DNA from: Chitinophagaceae bacterium
GTDB lineage: Bacteria > Bacteroidota > Bacteroidia > Chitinophagales > Chitinophagaceae
DNA length: 11,244 nt
Reading direction: 5' to 3'
Assembly (NCBI GenBank): GCA_947472635.1
Contig: CANJDY010000054.1
Coordinates: 1 to 11,244, forward strand
The position numbers were made by a program, and so were the translations under genes. Below, one piece after another: positions 6,459 through 11,244 of the stretch (its first letter is position 1; every line of letters begins with the position of its first letter). The notes under the pieces were generated by a model. That model saw only the letters and a list, made by a program, of their open reading frames with translations. It had not been told where the DNA came from and searched no databases.

Positions 6459-8600
6459 CTACAACTTTTTTGGTTGAATGAAATATTTGTTTTGGCTAAC
6501 TTTTGAACCCTTACAATCTCCTGTATTGATTGATAATTTATCATTGAGTATCTTTTCTGCATAGATTGTATTTCCACCAACAACAAGGTTATTTGTGCTC
6601 TTTGCCTGTACTATCAATTCATTGCGAAGGATAAACTCATTGTTTTCAATCCTTATATTCTGATACACGGAGTTGTTGGCAATTTTATTCCAAGGAGCAA
6701 TATCGATTACAGGCTCTGCACATCGGATAAATTTGTTGTTGCGAATGGTCATATCCCTTACGTAACCTGATTCATACCAGCTATTGGCATCAATTGCCAT
6801 ATTAAGGGCGCCCATGTGGGTTGCTAAAAATTCATTCCCTTCCACAAGTACCTTTCTCCGTGTAGATAAAAGAAAACCGTGGGTAGGAACCCAAGATACC
6901 CTGCAATTCCTAATTACTACTTCAGGTGTCCAGGTAACATTTTCGATAGCATCCCCGACAGTAAGCCCCTGAGGAGAACTCTTTTCAAAAGTCAACAACA
7001 TTTCTTTAGGATTGAGCAATACCGCCTCTTTTACCCTGTTCATACCATATGATTCGTATGATTCGTGGTTGACAAATTCAATTTCATCCCCCCTGTTAAA
7101 AGCCATAAAACCGTAGGTTTGTTTTTGCATAAACCGAACCTTTAATTGCTTGTCCCCAATTTTTTCAACAATGCTTAGGTAAGTTCCGTGAACATTGATG
7201 GCATCGTCGTGTGCTCCTGAAAACACGCAGTTCTTTACCAGTAACTTTCCTTTACAGCCTGAAAAATGCATACAGTCGGCCCATGCAGCAGAAGTTCTGC
7301 CGCTTGCTTTGTCGGGAGCTATTGTAACCGAATCGAAGGAAAGGTTTTCTGAAAACTGACATACTAAACCCATGCCATGCATAAAATGGAATTGTATATT
7401 TTTCCAGGAAATATTTTTACTCCCCCGGGTAAACACAGCAGCATAATCCCTGAAAACATCCCGCAGCTGGTAAATACGTCCTGTTTTCATGGTATGTTTT
7501 CCGCTGGCACGAATTAAAAATGGTTTTATTTCTTCCAATTTCATTGCTATGAGCGGATCTTTCATGCGCCGAAGATCATTGGTAAGCAAATCAAGTTCTT
7601 GTGCCAAGCCGGTATCATAATTCCAGCCTTCGCCAATCCATTTTATAGCACCATTTTCGATTTTGTATTCCGAATCTTTGTGAATTTGGATATCTGCATA
7701 ACCATCGCCTGCAGCAATCACCGAAAATTCTGAAACCGTTGGCCGGTGGTAATCAAAATGAAGACCAGCTATTGATATATTTTCGCAGCTATCTATACAA
7801 ACTTCGATCATTTTACCGCGACAAATAACTTCGGCTCCAGCTCCTGAAATTGTAAAGTTTTTTGCATGTTCCAAAAGAATTCCAATGGCTTTTAGGCTAT
7901 CTGGACTGTCATTGGTATTGGAGATATCATATTTTTTACTATTAATATTATCAGGAAAAAAATCATACTTACCAGCAGCGAAATGAACTTTGACTGGGTT
8001 ATTTACTGTCCCTTTACCTTTTAAAATAAGCGTTTGATTGAACTGACCAGCAGCGGTGATTTTTATGTGGTCGCCCGGTGAAAATTGCAATTGATTAACA
8101 TGGCTGAATGTGCGCCATGCACGATCTTCTGATAAACCTGCATTATCATCGTTACCATTTACTGGATTAATAAAATAAGTAGTATTTCCTAGCGACACCC
8201 ATCCATTCCCTTCAAGTTTAGGTGAATAATTCATAGTAGCTTTAGTTTCAAAAGCGATTGTAGCATCTTTGTAATTGAGTTTACAAATACCCCCTTTCGA
8301 AGAATAAACATTCACAGATTTGAGTAATCCCGCTTGCCATTTCATATCAACTACAAAACCACCCTGTGCACACAATCCTTTTGCCTCGCCAGCTGTGCAG
8401 TCACTAGGCAAAGCCGGTAGCAGGCTGATTTCTCCTGATTGACTTTGAATCAGCATTTTTGTTATAACTGTTGTAGTTCCAAAATTCGCATTCATCGGAA
8501 ATCGCAGGTCTGCTGCATACGCTGCGTTCAGCATAACAAGTAATGCCAACAATAAAGCAGCAAGGATAATAAATTTGAATTTGTGCATCATTGTATTCAT
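6459..8600 (-). CDS. GH110-type alpha-1,3-galactosidase with GH95 C-terminal segment at its N-terminus
   Basis: Predicted exo-acting enzyme that frees terminal alpha-1,3-linked galactose. A signal peptide (1 to about 30, ending NAAYA) leads to residues 31-130, which look like the last barrel helix and C-terminal beta-domain of a GH95 alpha-L-fucosidase. From about 141 a right-handed beta-helix protein begins (TYFINPVNGNDDNAGLS). GH110-like landmarks are DYHRPTVSEF near 283, HGMG at 408-411, AHDDAINVHGTYL at 463-475 with the probable catalytic pair Asp465-Asp466, HGFLLSTRRK near 574-583, and DANSWYESGYVRDMTIRNN at 604-622. Without the GH95 part the length is about 575 residues, normal for GH110. 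Other beta-helix glycosidases are possible but fit less well. The preceding SGNH gene ends 121 bp upstream, and the 469-aa sulfatase follows 48 bp downstream. A search against GH110 in CAZy would settle the family. Confidence 0.85.
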   Translation of the reverse strand: MNTMMHKFKFIILAALLLALLVMLNAAYAADLRFPMNANFGTTTVITKMLIQSQSGEISLLPALPSDCTAGEAKGLCAQGGFVVDMKWQAGLLKSVNVYSSKGGICKLNYKDATIAFETKATMNYSPKLEGNGWVSLGNTTYFINPVNGNDDNAGLSEDRAWRTFSHVNQLQFSPGDHIKITAAGQFNQTLILKGKGTVNNPVKVHFAAGKYDFFPDNINSKKYDISNTNDSPDSLKAIGILLEHAKNFTISGAGAEVICRGKMIEVCIDSCENISIAGLHFDYHRPTVSEFSVIAAGDGYADIQIHKDSEYKIENGAIKWIGEGWNYDTGLAQELDLLTNDLRRMKDPLIAMKLEEIKPFLIRASGKHTMKTGRIYQLRDVFRDYAAVFTRGSKNISWKNIQFHFMHGMGLVCQFSENLSFDSVTIAPDKASGRTSAAWADCMHFSGCKGKLLVKNCVFSGAHDDAINVHGTYLSIVEKIGDKQLKVRFMQKQTYGFMAFNRGDEIEFVNHESYESYGMNRVKEAVLLNPKEMLLTFEKSSPQGLTVGDAIENVTWTPEVVIRNCRVSWVPTHGFLLSTRRKVLVEGNEFLATHMGALNMAIDANSWYESGYVRDMTIRNNKFIRCAEPVIDIAPWNKIANNSVYQNIRIENNEFILRNELIVQAKSTNNLVVGGNTIYAEKILNDKLSINTGDCKGSKVSQNKYFIQPKKL
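7049..7066. repeat. Perfect 9-bp tandem duplication inside the GH110-like gene
   Basis: ATGATTCGT occurs twice head to tail. It encodes the duplicated tripeptide in HESYESYG (about residues 512-519), in frame, and looks like a small slippage duplication in a surface loop. Confidence 0.6.
8211..8510 (-). other. GH95 alpha-L-fucosidase C-terminal segment fused to GH110-like protein
   Basis: These bases encode residues 31-130 of the GH110-like protein. They carry the typical GH95 tail: NANFG at 37-41 (usual form IDGNFG), the helix ending MLIQS, GEISLLPALP at 56-65, GLCAQGGFVVDMKW at 75-88, and GGICKLNY at 103-110. The (alpha/alpha)6 barrel with the rest of the active site is absent. The Asp of IDGNFG, which I recall as a catalytic residue in Bifidobacterium AfcA, is Asn37 here. 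The segment therefore cannot act as a fucosidase; it may serve as a folding or binding module, or be a deletion scar. Confidence 0.75.
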
Positions 8601-8721
8601 CTAATTATGTATTTTAACAGTATAAATTTTGTTTTTCAATGGTGCTATACAATACCCGTATATTTATTTTTGATTGGTGATAAGATTTTATCATAAGGAT
8701 TTTATACATGCTTATCATTTC

Positions 8722-9450
8722 TTATTCCTCCAGTAATTTGGATATTACAGGGGCCAATACTTCGAATACCAGTTTTTCCCCCTCCACATTCGGATGTAAA
8801 TAGTCGGGCATTAGTTTTCCATTTACTGTTCCGCTTTCCTTCAGGAAGAGAGATCCAAGATCGTAGTAATGGATTTTGCTATCCTTTTCGGGAAATTTAG
8901 CTATGATTTTATTGGTTGCTTTGTTTGTTTCATCCCGGTGGTTTGGTTTGTATCCATAGGGAAGGATTCCCAGCAGGACAATTTCCGTTTTGGGAAGTTT
9001 CTCCCTGATGATCGTACAGATTTTCCATATTCCTTCTGCCAGTTCATCGGGGGTGCTTATTTCAAGATAATTATTGCCATCCGTATTATTTGTTCCTATA
9101 AGTAAGGTAGCCACTTTCGGATTGATACCATCTATCTCACCATTAAGCAATCTCCATATCACATTTTCGGTTCTGTCACCTGAGATTCCCAGGTTTACTG
9201 CATCCAGGGCATTTAAATATTGGTCCCAGAATATTTTCCTGTCAGGTTGGTCGAGGTTATGCGTAATGGAATTACCAATCATTATAAGCTTTGGATTGGA
9301 GGATGCTACTTTTTTAAGAATCTGCTCATGGCGTTCCTTCCAACCCTGCCGGTCGAGATGGTGAGCAGGGATAACTGCTGAATTGGGCCTTTGAGCCAAT
9401 GCCAATCCCATTGTCAGCGTGAGAAAGAACAGGGTCAGTGATTTTTTCAT
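8722..9450 (-). CDS. Secreted SGNH/GDSL-type esterase (242 aa)
   Basis: Likely a carbohydrate O-acyl (for example acetyl) esterase of the PAF-acetylhydrolase-like SGNH group. The start at 9450 (MKKSLTLFF) gives a clean signal peptide of about 20 residues ending LALAQ. Four SGNH blocks are visible: GNSITHNL with nucleophile Ser61, NLGISGDRTENV with a Gly in the oxyanion hole, IGTNNTDGN with Asn121, and DYLHPN with Asp216 and His219. The length is normal for a single-domain enzyme. An earlier in-frame ATG at 9489 overlaps the preceding sulfatase stop as ATGA and would add MNNVFAFANKFNS before the signal peptide, so either start could be used; I prefer 9450 for the leader. The upstream ATG at 9540 lies deep inside the sulfatase gene and is unlikely. 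Close packing behind the sulfatase implies one transcript, with the esterase clearing acyl groups that would block the glycosidases. The acyl group and sugar are inferred. Confidence 0.92.
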   Translation of the reverse strand: MKKSLTLFFLTLTMGLALAQRPNSAVIPAHHLDRQGWKERHEQILKKVASSNPKLIMIGNSITHNLDQPDRKIFWDQYLNALDAVNLGISGDRTENVIWRLLNGEIDGINPKVATLLIGTNNTDGNNYLEISTPDELAEGIWKICTIIREKLPKTEIVLLGILPYGYKPNHRDETNKATNKIIAKFPEKDSKIHYYDLGSLFLKESGTVNGKLMPDYLHPNVEGEKLVFEVLAPVISKLLEE

Positions 9451-9485
9451 TGAGTTGAATTTGTTGGCAAACGCAAAAACGTTAT

Positions 9486-10859
9486 TCATTTTTTGGGGTA
9501 ATCCAGGCCGTTGTAACTGCGAATCACGGAAAGATGCCACTGTTCCATTTCGGTTTTCATCCGGGCCACGACTTCCGGATGCGCGGCGGCGAGGTCGTTC
9601 TTCTCCCCCCGGTCAGCAACCACATCGTAAAGTTCCCAGTGATCAGGCTTGGTTTTGACCAGTTTGTATTGGTTGTCGGTCCAGGCGGAAGGACCGGAGT
9701 CGGGTGTGAACTTCTGCTGATCGCCGGCGAATTGCCAGAAGCCCATCGGCTGCGGACGCTGTTTCATCTTTCCGTCGATGAGCGGCAACAGGCTGATGCC
9801 ATCCAGGGGTACGGGATGCTCGCACCTGATCTGCAATAGGTCCACGATGGTAGGGAAAATGTCCACGACTCCGGCGGGAACGTCCGTCACGGCGGGCTTG
9901 ATGCGGGCGGGCCATTCAATGATGCCGGGCACGCGCAGGCCGCCTTCCCACATTTCACTTTTGCACCCCCGCAAATCCAGATTCGTGCCATTGGCGTCGG
10001 GTGCAGCGGGGTCTAAATAGCCACCGTTGTCACTGGAGAACCACAGTATAGTGTTGTCAGCAAGACCAAGTTTGCGCAGCCCGGCGCGGAGCTTTCCGAT
10101 ACTGCGATCCACGCCGAGGAGTTCGCCGTAGTAGGCCGATCCGCCAGCCGCAGCGAGATCCGCGGGCAGCGGCTTGTGGGGAATATGCGGACTGCCAAAC
10201 CAAACGACGGCGAGAAAAGGTTTTTGCTGTCCCGCCGTTGCGCTGATGAATTTCAGCGCCTCGCCCACGATGACATCTGAGCCGTCGCCAGTGGTCTGCT
10301 CGGGAATGCCTTTACGGCCGAAGGTGGTATTGGTCTCAAAATAATTACTGACCGAGAAACTTTCGTCGAAGCCGCAATTCTGCGGGGCCAATGGGTCTGA
10401 GTCTGGCATCACCTTGCCCGTACCGGCCACACCGTTGAGATGCCATTTCCCGAAATGCCCGGTTACATAACCCGCCTGCTTCACGGCCTGCGCGATGGTG
10501 AGTTCCTCCTTACGCAACTTCATACCAGGCCAGAATACCCCTATGCGGTTCGGATGACGGCCCGTCATCACGCTGGCCCGCGTTGGCGAGCAAGTCTGCT
10601 GCGCGTAGAAACGATTGAAGCGCAATCCCGCCGCCGCCATCGCATCAATGTTCGGCGTCTTTATTTTCGTCAGCCCGTTGTAGCTCACATCACCCCAGCC
10701 CTGATCGTCCGTCATGCAGAGGATGATATTGGGCTTAGTCGCCGCCGGACCTGCCAAAGGGACTGCCGACAGTTGAGCCGTAAGCAGGGGAACAAGCATG
10801 ACTGTGGACAAAGCCAATAGGCAGAATCGTCTTTTGGATTTGACTGATAATATTTGCAT
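9486..10859 (-). CDS. Secreted S1-family sulfatase, GC-rich (457 aa)
   Basis: Formylglycine sulfatase of the arylsulfatase A type. After a signal-like N-terminus (1 to about 32, hydrophobic 13-28) come KPNIILCMTDDQGWGD with Asp51 and Asp52 as metal ligands, CSPTR at 90-94 (Cys90 to formylglycine), MTGR at 98-101, GKWHL (Lys138, His140), SPHIPH (His225), SSDNGG (Asp277, Asn278) and RGCKSEMWEGG (Lys300). The DLRG..K..WEGG block is typical of this subgroup. Length and C-terminus (YDVVADRGEKNDLA, then the end helix) are complete. Base composition is striking: sample lines inside the gene count 53-68% GC against about 37-43% in neighbours, while the first ~20 codons and the last few are AT-rich. 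This points to acquisition from a GC-rich donor, perhaps Planctomycetota or Verrucomicrobiota (inference). Its TGA overlaps a possible ATG of the esterase gene. The target sulfate cannot be assigned. Confidence 0.95.
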   Translation of the reverse strand: MQILSVKSKRRFCLLALSTVMLVPLLTAQLSAVPLAGPAATKPNIILCMTDDQGWGDVSYNGLTKIKTPNIDAMAAAGLRFNRFYAQQTCSPTRASVMTGRHPNRIGVFWPGMKLRKEELTIAQAVKQAGYVTGHFGKWHLNGVAGTGKVMPDSDPLAPQNCGFDESFSVSNYFETNTTFGRKGIPEQTTGDGSDVIVGEALKFISATAGQQKPFLAVVWFGSPHIPHKPLPADLAAAGGSAYYGELLGVDRSIGKLRAGLRKLGLADNTILWFSSDNGGYLDPAAPDANGTNLDLRGCKSEMWEGGLRVPGIIEWPARIKPAVTDVPAGVVDIFPTIVDLLQIRCEHPVPLDGISLLPLIDGKMKQRPQPMGFWQFAGDQQKFTPDSGPSAWTDNQYKLVKTKPDHWELYDVVADRGEKNDLAAAHPEVVARMKTEMEQWHLSVIRSYNGLDYPKK

Positions 10860-10961
10860 ATAAAAAAAATTTATTGACTCATAAAATAATCATCCGCGGC
10901 ATTCAGCTACACGAAAAATATAATTGTTGGAATATCTCCCTATTGAGACAAATTTTCTTTA

Positions 10962-10987
10962 TAATATTAGTTACAAATCTAATATTA
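10962..10987 (-). promoter_or_regulatory. Inverted repeat enclosing a -7-like box before the sulfatase series
   Basis: Perfect 9-bp arms (10962-10970 and 10979-10987, TAATATTAG and its complement) flank an 8-nt spacer. On the minus strand the repeat contains TAGATTTG (10974-10981), an exact match to the Bacteroidota -7 consensus TAnnTTTG, 115 nt before the sulfatase start. No TTG sits at the ideal distance upstream. An operator over a promoter is a reasonable reading, but chance in AT-rich DNA is possible. The rest of the 10860-11092 spacer shows no gene and no GC-rich terminator. Confidence 0.35.
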
Positions 10988-11092
10988 AGTTCATTTTTTC
11001 GGATATTAATCCAAATGAGGCATCCTTTAGAAAATCAATATTTTTGAATTTAGTCATAGTTTTACTTTTTATATTTAACAACTCACTGGCTG

Positions 11093-11244
11093 CTATTTTT
11101 GCGAGGCCTTATTCTCCTTTAACAACTTCCCGATTTCGGCCAATACCTTTACGCTGGATGCTTCAAACCTCCCCTCCTTGTTGGGCCCCACATTGAGCAG
11201 GAAATTCGAATTTCTGCTATTGGCCGTGGTGATGAGATCCACTA
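11093..11244 (-). CDS. GH29-type alpha-L-fucosidase, C-terminal end only
   Basis: Only the last 49 full codons are inside the window, ending at the TAG at 11093-11095. The peptide contains VDLITTANSRNSNFLLNVGP, then NKEGRFEASSVKVLAEIGKLLKEN. This matches the end of the GH29 catalytic barrel, where a conserved (N)LLLN(I/V)GP..DG block precedes a helix of the type LxEIGxWLxxN. GH29 enzymes free terminal alpha-L-fucose with retention. Many members continue with NGEAIYG and a beta-sandwich domain, but here the protein stops just after KEN-KASQK, so it is a short form or has lost its tail. It is the most upstream gene seen in the locus, on the same strand as the others, with a 233-bp gap before the sulfatase. 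The family call rests on one short segment. Confidence 0.75.
   Translation of the reverse strand, partial: VDLITTANSRNSNFLLNVGPNKEGRFEASSVKVLAEIGKLLKENKASQK

Noticed and set aside
8678..8693. TGATAA-GATT-TTATCA hairpin between the esterase and GH110-like genes
   Set aside because: A 6-bp AT-rich stem without a following T-run; likely chance.
9451..9540. Longer esterase start at 9540
   Set aside because: It would overlap the sulfatase by 55 bases and place a hydrophilic stretch before the signal peptide; the starts at 9450 or 9489 fit better.
10440..10820. Plus-strand open frame of 126 codons
   Set aside because: It arises from the GC-rich sulfatase read on the opposite strand; high GC lengthens chance frames.
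10924..11196. Plus-strand open frame of 90 codons in the spacer and GH29 end
   Set aside because: Half of it is antisense to the GH29 C-terminus; the rest is AT-rich spacer and no motif is seen.
1..11244. CRISPR array, tRNA, rRNA, transposase or phage genes
   Set aside because: I looked for regularly spaced repeats, tRNA-like cloverleaf ends and transposase motifs and found none.

Overview
This window looks like a polysaccharide-degradation locus from a member of the Bacteroidota, quite possibly a Chitinophagaceae/Sphingobacteriia relative. The reasons are an AT-rich background (roughly 40% GC by hand count of sample lines), leaders that start MKK/MKI and end in AQ or GQ, A-rich leaders instead of clear Shine-Dalgarno sites, Bacteroidota-type TAnnTTTG boxes, and a run of secreted sugar-active enzymes. 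The phylum call is inference. No 16S, SusC/SusD pair or housekeeping gene is present to settle it.

Every gene I can support is on the minus strand, so the locus reads from right to left. From 11244 downwards it holds: the last ~50 codons of a GH29-type alpha-L-fucosidase (11093-11244, cut by the window edge); a 233-bp spacer with a -7-like box inside an inverted repeat; a GC-rich secreted sulfatase (9486-10859); an SGNH/GDSL esterase (8722-9450), either 35 nt further on or, from an earlier ATG, overlapping the sulfatase stop as ATGA; a GH110-type alpha-galactosidase beta-helix protein carrying the C-terminal end of a GH95 fucosidase at its N-terminus (6459-8600); a second secreted sulfatase (5001-6410); a 190-bp spacer with an exact TAnnTTTG box; a secreted 566-aa protein of no family I can name (3109-4809); a broken sulfatase C-terminal remnant (2894-3070); and a GH115 alpha-glucuronidase (1-2760) that runs off the left edge.

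Together the enzymes would strip fucose, alpha-1,3-linked galactose, sulfate esters, acyl esters and (4-O-methyl)glucuronic acid from one branched acidic glycan. This fits an algal or plant sulfated heteropolysaccharide better than a plain xylan. All intact proteins have export signals, so the work is periplasmic or at the cell surface.

The locus also shows recent reshuffling: one sulfatase sits in a GC-rich island of about 1.3 kb, one ORF is a GH95/GH110 chimera, and one sulfatase survives only as a fragment. I see no tRNA, rRNA, CRISPR array, transposase or plasmid gene.
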